Source: Gloeomargarita sp. SKYG116
GTDB taxonomy: Bacteria > Cyanobacteriota > Cyanobacteriia > Gloeomargaritales > Gloeomargaritaceae
Direction: 5' to 3'
DNA length: 48,024 bases
Assembly: GCA_025056115.1 (NCBI GenBank)
Contig: JANWVM010000010.1
Span: forward strand, 1 to 48,024
The notes under the pieces: generated by a model
What the model was told of the DNA's origin: nothing
Databases searched by the model: none
The model's input: the letters and a program-made list of their open reading frames with translations, nothing else
Shown: positions 9,620 through 17,112 of the stretch, in pieces
How positions within the stretch are numbered: the stretch's first letter is position 1
Layout: the number at the start of each line of letters is the position of its first letter
Position numbers and translations under genes: made by a program

Positions 9620-9659
9620 GGCATCCAACCCCCGCCAGTGCTGGAAAGGGCCGGATGCC
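9620..9659 (-). promoter_or_regulatory. Hairpin in the nifH-nifD spacer
   Basis: GGCATCC (9620-9626) and GGATGCC (9653-9659) form a perfect 7-bp stem, with an inner CCAG/CTGG stem (9635-9638 and 9641-9644). It occupies most of the 81-bp nifH-nifD spacer. There is no T tract, so it is more likely a processing or 3'-stabilising structure for nifH mRNA than a full terminator. Structures at this position are known in other diazotrophs; its role here is inferred. Confidence 0.5.
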
Positions 9660-9666
9660 GGGGGAG

Positions 9667-10590
<924 letters not shown>

Positions 10591-10603
10591 TTAATCGCTC
10601 CCC

Positions 10604-10645
10604 CCGGGTCAACGGTGGTTGCGATGGGGGCGACCGTTCACCCGG
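10604..10645 (-). promoter_or_regulatory. Strong hairpin in the nifU-nifH spacer
   Basis: CCGGGT-C-AACGGT (10604-10616) faces ACCGTT-C-ACCCGG (10633-10645): twelve pairs in two 6-bp blocks around one C-C mismatch (G-G in the minus-strand RNA), with a 16-nt loop. No T run follows. Placed 56 bp before the nifH start, it could be a processing or stabilising structure that raises nifH transcript levels relative to nifBSU. Confidence 0.55.
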
Positions 10646-10677
10646 CACGACACCTCGGCACATGACCATCTCCTGCG

Positions 10678-11508
10678 TTACGACACGGCTTCCACCACCA
10701 GCGTCGGCCAGACCTCCTGGCGCAACCGCGCTTCGATGACCTCCTTCAAGGTGGTCCAACGACTGCTGCAATCGCCGCAAGCACCGGTCAGTTGCACCCA
10801 GACCTGGTCGCCCTCGACTTCGACCAACTCCACATCGCCACCGTCTTGCTGGAAATAGGGGCGCAGTGTGCTCAGGACGGCCTGGATGCGGTTGATTTTT
10901 TGCACAGTGGTCAAGCGCGGGGGCATGACGGTCTGGGCCAAAAGGTCGGCAATGACGTCGCGGCACATCCCGCAGCCACCTCCTGCTTTGATGTAATGGG
11001 TGACCGCTTCCACGGTGGTCAGGCGATTGTCCCGGATCACCTTACGAATGCGTTCCTCGCTCACCCCAAAGCAGGTACACACCAGGGGACTGTCGTTCTC
11101 GTGATGCACCGGCACCGCCACGCCCCGGTACTTGTAAATGGCCTGCTCCAAGGCTTCCTGGCCCATCACGGAGCAGTGCATTTTCTGCGGGGGCAACCCG
11201 CCCAGGTAATCGGCAATGTCCTGATTGGTAATGGCCAGGGCCTCCTCCAGAGTGCGTCCCTTGACCATTTCCGTCAGCGCTGACGACGACGCGATGGCGC
11301 TGGTGCAACCGAAGGTTTGGAACCTGGCTTCCACAATCCGCTCGCTGGCCCGTTCGATTTTTAGGTGCAGGCGCAGGGCGTCGCCGCAGGCCAGGCTCCC
11401 GACTTCACCGGTGACCACGGCAAAGGCTGGGTCGCCCGTGTCCTCGATCACTCCCTGGTTACGGGGGTGATAGAAGTGCTCCAAAACCTTGTCGCTGTAG
11501 TCCCACAT
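10678..11508 (-). CDS. nifU: NifU, Fe-S cluster scaffold for nitrogenase
   Basis: A modular scaffold on which NifS-derived sulfur and iron are assembled for nitrogenase. The 276-aa chain has three parts: an IscU-like N-terminal domain with cysteines in SLACGDAL, TFGCTSAIAS and KMHCSVMG; a central [2Fe-2S] domain with VCTCFGVS and GGGCGMCRD; and a C-terminal Nfu domain with GACGDCSS. The ATG at 11508 has GGAGG 6 nt upstream, located in the nifS stop region; a TTG at 11514 is a less likely start. It is 10 bp from nifS, forming the usual nifSU pair. Confidence 0.95.
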   Translation of the reverse strand: MWDYSDKVLEHFYHPRNQGVIEDTGDPAFAVVTGEVGSLACGDALRLHLKIERASERIVEARFQTFGCTSAIASSSALTEMVKGRTLEEALAITNQDIADYLGGLPPQKMHCSVMGQEALEQAIYKYRGVAVPVHHENDSPLVCTCFGVSEERIRKVIRDNRLTTVEAVTHYIKAGGGCGMCRDVIADLLAQTVMPPRLTTVQKINRIQAVLSTLRPYFQQDGGDVELVEVEGDQVWVQLTGACGDCSSRWTTLKEVIEARLRQEVWPTLVVEAVS

Positions 11509-11518
11509 GACCAACCTC

Positions 11519-12724
11519 CTAACCCGCCGCCATCAGCGCGTGGGTGCGTTGTTCCAGCCAGTCGCTCTCGTCATCCGTAAAGGGCGATAGAGACCGCAGT
11601 TGGGCCACAATCCCCGGCAGCACCGCCAGCAACCGTTCCACCTCCGCCGCTGTGGTATAGCGCGACAGGCTAAAGCGAATCGAGCCGTGCAGGACGCTGT
11701 AGGGCACGCCCATCGCCTTCAACACGTGGGACGGTTCCAGGGAATCCGACGTGCAAGCCGACCCCGACGACGCGCAAATGCCTTCCCGGTCCAGCAGCAG
11801 CAGGATGGCTTCCCCTTCGATGTACTTGAACCCAATGTTGCTGGTGTTGGGTAAACGGGGACTCCCCTGGCCGTTGACCACCACGTCAGGGATAGTCGCC
11901 AGGATGGCTTGCTCCAACCGGTTCCGCAGCGCCTGCACCTGCATGGTCATTGCCGTCAGGTGGTGCTTGGCTAAAACCGCCGCCTGACCCAGCCCCACGA
12001 TGCCCGCCACGTTTTCCGTGCCGCCGCGCCGGTTGCGTTCCTGGTGACCGCCGATGAGCCAGGGCCGAAAGGGAACCCCCCGGCGCACAAACAGGGCACC
12101 AACCCCCTTGGGCGCGTGGAACTTGTGCCCCGACAGCGTCAGGAAATCAATCGGGCTGTTCTGTAGATGGATAGGGACTTTGCCCACCGCTTGCACCGCA
12201 TCCACGTGGAACAACGCCCCGTAGGACTTCACCAGGTCGCCAACGGCGTCAATGGGAAACAGCACCCCGGTTTCGTTGTTGGCGTACATCACCGACACCA
12301 GCGCCGTATCCCCAGTCAGGGCCGCCTCCAGCTCCAGCAGGTCCAATTGCCCTCGCCGGTCCACCGACAGGTAGGTGACACGATAGCCCTCCTTCTCCAA
12401 GCGCTTGCACAGGTTCAGCACGCAGGCGTGTTCAACCTGAGTCGTGATAATGTGCCGCCGGTCGGGAAAGCTGGCCAGCGCTGAGCGGATGGCTGTGTTA
12501 TTGCCCTCGGTGCCGCCGCTGGTGAAAATCACTTCGGTCGGCGTCGCCCCGATTAGGTCCGCCACCTGCTCCCGCGCCGTTTTGAGCGCCCTGGCCACCT
12601 GGCCGCCGAAGCTGTGCATGCTGGACGGGTTGCCGTAGTAGGTAGTCAGGTAGGGCAGCATGGCCTCCAGGACTTCTGGGGCAACCGCCGTTGTGGCGTT
12701 GTTATCCAGGTAGATGACATTCAT
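11519..12724 (-). CDS. nifS: NifS, cysteine desulfurase
   Basis: A PLP enzyme that releases sulfur from cysteine as a protein persulfide for NifU and NifB. In the 401-aa chain the PLP lysine is K201 in SGHKFHAPKG, and the catalytic cysteine is C324 in SSGSACTS. The N-terminus [20 protein letters not shown] is typical of the NifS group. Its ATG overlaps the fdxN stop in an ATGA, with GGAGG upstream. The stop lies 10 bp before nifU. Confidence 0.96.
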   Translation of the reverse strand: MNVIYLDNNATTAVAPEVLEAMLPYLTTYYGNPSSMHSFGGQVARALKTAREQVADLIGATPTEVIFTSGGTEGNNTAIRSALASFPDRRHIITTQVEHACVLNLCKRLEKEGYRVTYLSVDRRGQLDLLELEAALTGDTALVSVMYANNETGVLFPIDAVGDLVKSYGALFHVDAVQAVGKVPIHLQNSPIDFLTLSGHKFHAPKGVGALFVRRGVPFRPWLIGGHQERNRRGGTENVAGIVGLGQAAVLAKHHLTAMTMQVQALRNRLEQAILATIPDVVVNGQGSPRLPNTSNIGFKYIEGEAILLLLDREGICASSGSACTSDSLEPSHVLKAMGVPYSVLHGSIRFSLSRYTTAAEVERLLAVLPGIVAQLRSLSPFTDDESDWLEQRTHALMAAG

Positions 12725-12999
12725 CGGCGACCTCCGACGAGTTGACGTTCCTGCAACTGGGCCAGCCGTTGCTGGTATTCGCTAAACCACTGGCGCCAGT
12801 AGCTGTTGATGTCTTCGAGCTGGTAGGGGCAATTGTTTTCAAAAATGCCGCCGCAGCGGTATTCCCCTTGGCCCTGGCAGCGGTCGCACAGGCGCTGGTC
12901 CCACCAGTAGTGGTGGTTGGCTTGTTTGATCGCCCCTTTGGGACAGCGGGCCTGGCATTCCGTCCAGCTCATATATTCATTCGGCGTTTTGTAGGGCAT
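12721..12999 (-). CDS. fdxN: FdxN-like nif ferredoxin with an incomplete first cluster motif
   Basis: A 92-aa protein in the position of fdxN, whose product delivers electrons to NifB. It has six cysteines: C15 and C19 in [12 protein letters not shown], and C38, C41, C49 and C57 in [12 protein letters not shown] and NNCP. The first motif should read CxxCxxCxxxCP, but the first two cysteines are Y9 and W12 here, so a normal first 4Fe-4S cluster cannot form from this motif alone. The second motif has the widely spaced FdxN form and looks intact. The start at 12999 has GGAGG upstream; it overlaps nifB by 23 bp and nifS by 4 bp. The long aromatic and Gln-rich C-terminal helix is also unlike minimal ferredoxins. 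Confidence 0.8.
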   Translation of the reverse strand: MPYKTPNEYMSWTECQARCPKGAIKQANHHYWWDQRLCDRCQGQGEYRCGGIFENNCPYQLEDINSYWRQWFSEYQQRLAQLQERQLVGGRR

Positions 13000-14404
13000 A
13001 ACCCACCTCCTTGTGCTGAGCCAGCCAGCGGTCATAGAACTTGCGGGCCACCACCTCAATCAGGTCGTAGTCCTCCACCGGTTCGATGCCCGCTTGGCGT
13101 AGTTTTTCTTGGGGACAGGGGCCGATTTTGGCGCATAGCACCGCTTGACAATCGCCGATGGCCTGCAAGATGTGGGTCATGGTGGCTTCTTCCCCGTAGC
13201 CGCCTTGGCAGTACTGGGCCACCTTGCGATGACCAACAAACCGCGCCCCTTGCCCGTCCACCTCGTAAACCATGAATTCCTTGGCATGGCCGAAATGTTG
13301 ATTCACCAAGCCACCGCCTTTACTGGCGACCGCCACTAGGATGGCCGGTGTGGGTTGGGTTGTCTGCGGGCGCAGTTGCGCTTTCTTCTGGGCCATGACT
13401 TGGCGTTCTAGTTCAATGCGGGTTTGGTGCAGACGGCGTTTTTCTGGGTCGTATTCAACCGGCATGGTCATGAACTTCTGCTTGGTGAATTCCTGGGAAC
13501 GGTCTTCGCCCAATAGCCCAATGGCATCCGCCCGGCACTGGCGACAATGGCGCATGACCTTCATCCCGACGGCGCATTTATCCTGCAACGCCTTCAGCTC
13601 TTGGGGCGTGGGTCCCCGCTGACCCGTCAGGCCAAAGTACGTGCCGTGTTCTGGCGCCGAAATCAGGGGCATGATGTTGTGCAAAAAGGCCCCCTTTTCC
13701 CGGATGACTCGGTTGACCTCCAGCAGGTGCTCATCGTTAATTCCCGGAATCATGACCGAATTCACTTTGCAGAGAATATCGGCCTCCTGAAGCGCCTGCA
13801 GCCCCTCCATTTGCCGCTCCAGCAAAATCTTGACCGCTTCCTTGCCGTAAATGCGTTTACGTTGCCAGCGAATCCAGGGGTAAATCCGCACGGCAATGTC
13901 GGGGTCAATGGCGTTGATGGTAATCGTGACGTGGTCAATGTTCAGGGCTTTAATCCGGTCCACATAGTCCGGCAAATTCAAGCCGTTGGTCGAAAGACAC
14001 AGCTTGATATCGGGCACGTGTTCCGCCAGCAATTCAAACGTGCGAAAGGTCTGCTTGGGATTGGCCAGCGGGTCCCCCGGCCCGGCAATGCCCACCACCG
14101 TCAACTGGGGAATTTTGCCGGCAATCACCAGCACTTTGCGCAGGGCCTCCTCCGGCGTCAGGACTTCGCTGACCACCCCAGGGCGGCTTTCGTTGGCGCA
14201 GTCGTACTTGCGGTTGCAGTAATTGCACTGGATGTTGCAGGCGGGCGCGACGGCCACGTGCATGCGGGCGTAGTGGTGATGCGCCTCCTCGCTGTAGCAA
14301 GGGTGTTTCGCAATGCGCGCCTGTAAACGGGCATCACGTTGGGCTAGGGCATCGGCGACTGCTGGCTGGGTGCAGTGGCAATTTCGGCTGGGCGCAGTAG
14401 TCAT
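12977..14404 (-). CDS. nifB: NifB, radical SAM FeMo-cofactor biosynthesis protein
   Basis: NifB fuses two 4Fe-4S units and inserts the central carbon to make NifB-co. The 475-aa chain has the radical SAM motif CNIQCNYC (C56, C60, C63), [12 protein letters not shown], and a C-terminal NifX-like domain from about residue 350 ([20 protein letters not shown]). This two-domain form is usual in cyanobacteria. It is the first gene of the minus-strand unit, with a weak AGG ribosome site, preceded by about 600 bp of control region. It overlaps fdxN by 23 bp. Confidence 0.96.
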   Translation of the reverse strand: MTTAPSRNCHCTQPAVADALAQRDARLQARIAKHPCYSEEAHHHYARMHVAVAPACNIQCNYCNRKYDCANESRPGVVSEVLTPEEALRKVLVIAGKIPQLTVVGIAGPGDPLANPKQTFRTFELLAEHVPDIKLCLSTNGLNLPDYVDRIKALNIDHVTITINAIDPDIAVRIYPWIRWQRKRIYGKEAVKILLERQMEGLQALQEADILCKVNSVMIPGINDEHLLEVNRVIREKGAFLHNIMPLISAPEHGTYFGLTGQRGPTPQELKALQDKCAVGMKVMRHCRQCRADAIGLLGEDRSQEFTKQKFMTMPVEYDPEKRRLHQTRIELERQVMAQKKAQLRPQTTQPTPAILVAVASKGGGLVNQHFGHAKEFMVYEVDGQGARFVGHRKVAQYCQGGYGEEATMTHILQAIGDCQAVLCAKIGPCPQEKLRQAGIEPVEDYDLIEVVARKFYDRWLAQHKEVGYALQNAE

Positions 14405-15007
14405 GACAAGATGCCTGAGCTATTGGATGCCATGGTTATAGCACCCGCCTATTGCTGCGCCTGGGAGTCCCTAAAAATCCCTAATTAATCTATTCACGAT
14501 GTACTCAATTCCCTCAGTTGCCTTCCCAACGAAGCATCCACTTTTTGGCAGCTAGGGGAACGAGTATTTCTCACCCACCAAAAACCCATTTCTTATTCGG
14601 TTATCTTGAATAAATGCACTCGCTTAAACTTACCCCATTTTCCCTTCCGTATCAATAATAACATAAGACCTCTGAATTGTTACATGGAATACTAAAATAA
14701 TGCTTAAATTCCCCTGCCGCCTGGGAGCGAAGCCAGACAATAAAGCTAGGGGAAAAGAATCTGAGTACAGTAAGTCCCAAGCGGTCTTAGAAAAACGCCA
14801 ATTTTTATCGAGAAAAATTCTCGTACCCCCAGTTGTGGCAGCAGTGGGCCTCTCCTGTTTATGCCAGTTGATTCCGTGAGCAGCGAGCTAAGCGATCTGG
14901 TCGGAGGGCTTGAGTGCAATCTAATCAACAGATAAGAAATGGCCATCGGTCAGTTTAGCCGTTTGGACTGGCTTGGTATAGTGAAGCCAACAACCGAGAG
15001 ACTAACC
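14405..15007. other. Divergent control region between nifB and the nifV-side operon
   Basis: About 600 bp, AT-richer than the genes, with no convincing coding sequence. It holds two near-consensus NtcA sites (14649-14662 and 14679-14692), a TATAGT box at 14977-14982 that could serve the rightward genes, and a small hairpin CGAGAA-AAA-TTCTCG at 14809-14823. Both nif transcription units probably start here. Confidence 0.6.
14649..14692 (-). promoter_or_regulatory. Pair of imperfect NtcA-type sites before nifB
   Basis: On the minus strand GTA-N8-AAC (14692-14679) is followed by GTT-N8-TAC (14662-14649), each one base off GTA-N8-TAC. Their centres are 30 bp apart, about three helical turns. A TATTAT box lies 18 bp after the first and overlaps the second. 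This suggests one activating site plus a -10 region, but both matches are imperfect and the spacing is slightly short. Confidence 0.3.
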
Positions 15008-15259
15008 ATGATGGATACTGTCTTCATAGACCACATTGATTTTCTACCAGTTGGTGAGCGCTGGACCATCCGGGCGCGCCTACAAGAATTAGGCGTCAAC
15101 TGTGAATGTCTCGAAGGCGGTTCACTCGCTGTGGAAATCACAAATTCCTGGGTCGCCATTTTAGTATCAATGGTGCTTTTCCGGTTCGTGACATCGCGTC
15201 GGCAACAAGTGGAGTGGTTGGAACGATGTTGGCAGGTTTTAACTGCACCAGGAGGGTAA
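15008..15259 (+). CDS. Small conserved-looking protein, first gene of the nifV-side operon
   Basis: An 83-aa protein of unknown function. It resembles short cyanobacterial proteins with the pattern RWxxxxRLQEL...C.C followed by a hydrophobic segment and WLERCWQ; here these are ERWTIRARLQELGVNCEC and QQVEWLERCWQVL. There is no signal peptide and no clear domain. The hydrophobic stretch WVAILVSMVLFRFV is more likely buried than a true membrane span, but this cannot be decided. The ATG at 15008 has GAGAG 7 nt upstream; ATG 15011 is an alternative. Its 3' end carries the strong ribosome site of the next tiny gene, so it is cotranscribed toward nifV. Confidence 0.65.
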   Translation: MMDTVFIDHIDFLPVGERWTIRARLQELGVNCECLEGGSLAVEITNSWVAILVSMVLFRFVTSRRQQVEWLERCWQVLTAPGG

Positions 15260-15263
15260 GACC

Positions 15264-15368
15264 ATGACAACCTTCGCTCTGACTTTGATGAGTTTTTTGG
15301 GTTTTGTGGTGTTCTTAGGCCTGTATACCGCCGCCGTTTGGTGGTTTATCCAACACCTGTTTCGCTAG
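15264..15368 (+). CDS. 34-aa single-span membrane peptide upstream of nifV
   Basis: A tiny gene: ATG at 15264, stop TAG at 15366-15368, encoding 34 residues. It starts MTTFALTLMSFLGFVVFLGL and ends in aromatic and basic residues (WWFIQHLFR), a single hydrophobic span with a positive end, so the C-terminus is probably cytoplasmic-side. A strong GGAGGG ribosome site lies 7 nt before the ATG, overlapping the end of the upstream gene (4-bp gap). It ends 14 bp before the preferred nifV start. I do not recognise a family. The excellent ribosome site and placement argue that it is translated. Confidence 0.6.
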   Translation: MTTFALTLMSFLGFVVFLGLYTAAVWWFIQHLFR

Positions 15369-15382
15369 TTGTTGTCCAGGCT

Positions 15383-16576
15383 ATGCAGGAAACGATTTGG
15401 GTCACTGACACAACGCTGCGGGATGGTGAACAAGCAGCCGGTGTCGCGTTTACAGCCGCCGAAAAACTGGCCATTGCTCGTTTGCTCGACCAAATCGGCA
15501 TACCGGAACTGGAAGTCGGTATTCCCATCATGGGGGGTGAAGAAGCCAAAGCCATTCAACAGCTGGTTCAGGCCGGTCTGCAAGCCCACTTGATCAGTTG
15601 GAACCGGTGTCGCCTTGCCGATTTAGAAGCCTCCATCGCCTGTGGTTTACGACGAGTCCATATTTCTGTACCAGTGTCCGATGTACAAATCGCTGTCAAA
15701 TTCCAGGGCGACCGTTGGGCTATGCTCAAGCAACTGCGAGCCTGTATCGAATTTGCTAAATCCCAAGGGTTGTTTGTGGCGGTGGGAGGAGAGGATAGTT
15801 CGCGGGCAGACCCAGACTTTCTCCAAGACGTTGCCCTCTATGCCCAGGCGTGGGGCGCCGAGCGATTCCGGTTCTGTGATACGGTCGGTCGTTTAGACCC
15901 GTTTGCTACGTATGAGCAGGTGCGCCATTTAACCGCCGTACTGGACATTCCCGTGGAAATGCACACCCATGATGACCTGGGCATGGCGACTGCGAATGCC
16001 TTAGCAGGTATCCGCGCCGGCGCTCGTTCAGTCAACACAACCGTCAATGGCCTGGGAGAACGCGCTGGTAATGCTGCCCTGGAGGAAGTCGTCCTAGCGC
16101 TCAAGGAAATCTACGGTTACTCCCTCCCCATTGACACCACTCGTTTTTGGGAGCTGTCGCAACTGGTCGCCCAAGCCGCCAATTGTCACCCCCCCTTGTG
16201 CAAGGCAGTTGTGGGCGCCAACACCTTCTCCCACGAATCAGGGATTCACACCCACGGCTTACTAGCGCGGAGCGACACCTATGAACCCTATCCCCCCGAA
16301 ATAGTCGGGCGACAACGGCAGTGGGTGATTGGCAAACATTCGGGTACCCATCTCATCAGACATCTCCTGCAACAGGCCGGTATCCACGTCAGCGCCCAGC
16401 AGGCCCAAGCCATTTTAGCCATCGTGCGCCAGCGAGCTACCCAGCGCAAAGGTGGTCTTTCCCTGGAAGAACTGATTGTTATTAGCCGCACTGTACAGGA
16501 GGTATCCCCATGTCCCGACAGTCCAATGAACTCGACGCTCCCCCTCGGTTTGAACTCGGTCAAAAAGTCCGGCTGA
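15383..16576 (+). CDS. nifV: NifV, homocitrate synthase
   Basis: Makes homocitrate, the organic ligand of FeMo-co, from acetyl-CoA and 2-oxoglutarate. The 397-aa chain starts MQETIWVTDTTLRDGEQAAG, the DRE-TIM signature with catalytic and metal-binding residues, and has the metal-binding HTHDDLGMATAN and NTTVNGLGERAGN. A longer frame from 15338 overlaps the tiny upstream gene and adds unrelated residues. The last 67 bp overlap nifZ in another frame. The C-terminal tail after about residue 370 is encoded in that overlap and is not conserved in the family. Confidence 0.94.
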   Translation: MQETIWVTDTTLRDGEQAAGVAFTAAEKLAIARLLDQIGIPELEVGIPIMGGEEAKAIQQLVQAGLQAHLISWNRCRLADLEASIACGLRRVHISVPVSDVQIAVKFQGDRWAMLKQLRACIEFAKSQGLFVAVGGEDSSRADPDFLQDVALYAQAWGAERFRFCDTVGRLDPFATYEQVRHLTAVLDIPVEMHTHDDLGMATANALAGIRAGARSVNTTVNGLGERAGNAALEEVVLALKEIYGYSLPIDTTRFWELSQLVAQAANCHPPLCKAVVGANTFSHESGIHTHGLLARSDTYEPYPPEIVGRQRQWVIGKHSGTHLIRHLLQQAGIHVSAQQAQAILAIVRQRATQRKGGLSLEELIVISRTVQEVSPCPDSPMNSTLPLGLNSVKKSG

Positions 16577-16809
16577 CCCAAACTGTTCGTAACGATGGCA
16601 CCTTCATTGGCCGGGGCACCTACGATGTTCTAGCCCGCAAAGGAGACATCGGCTACATCGTGGCCATCGGCACGTTTCTGCAAGCCTTTTACATCTACAG
16701 TGTGCATTTTTTAGAACGCGGCATCGTGGTGGGTTGTCGCGCCCACGAACTAGAAGCACTAGAAGACGAACATCTAGTTAAATTAGATACCGAATCTACA
16801 TATTGCTAA
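16510..16809 (+). CDS. nifZ: NifZ, MoFe protein P-cluster maturation factor
   Basis: A 99-aa NifZ-family protein, which assists formation of the second P-cluster of NifDK. The family segment RNDGTFIGRGTYDVLARKGD followed by GYIVAIGTFLQ and YSVHFLERGIVVGCRAHELE is clear. GGAGG precedes the ATG at 16510. It begins inside nifV, with 67 bp overlap in a different frame, a long overlap even for coupled genes. No nifT follows. Confidence 0.9.
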   Translation: MSRQSNELDAPPRFELGQKVRLTQTVRNDGTFIGRGTYDVLARKGDIGYIVAIGTFLQAFYIYSVHFLERGIVVGCRAHELEALEDEHLVKLDTESTYC

Positions 16810-17112
16810 TCCATTTGCCATTCCTTGGGTTGCCGGCTCAGACCCATCCTGGATTTTCTGGTGATCTCCCAGACAAACGGTAGCCAGGTTATCTACGGTT
16901 GTTATCTCCTGGGTCGCAGGGCGTAGCCCCGTTCTGGGTTTGCTGATTGTCTCCAGCACAAACTCAACTGGTCTAGCTATAAAGTGGCTTGACTAGCAAA
17001 CCTAAAAATATGCTAAATGTGCTGCAAAAAGTACAAAAAACATCGGGAAGAAACCCTAAGGTTGGAGTGAGTCGAAAAACCTTCTCAGTTGCTTGCTGTC
17101 AGGAGGCGGGCG
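16810..17112. other. Intergenic region after nifZ with decayed repeat
   Basis: No gene is seen in these 303 bp. Two segments, 16851-16878 and 16936-16963, align at 20 of 28 positions with a period of 85 bp, suggesting an old duplication. A small GGGC-GTA-GCCC hairpin is at 16919-16929. The right end carries the ribosome site of the next gene; its promoter should be here. Confidence 0.35.

Noticed and set aside
14746-14946. 66-codon minus-strand frame in the nif control region
   Set aside because: No ribosome site, no domain-like pattern, and it lies in the AT-rich regulatory stretch.
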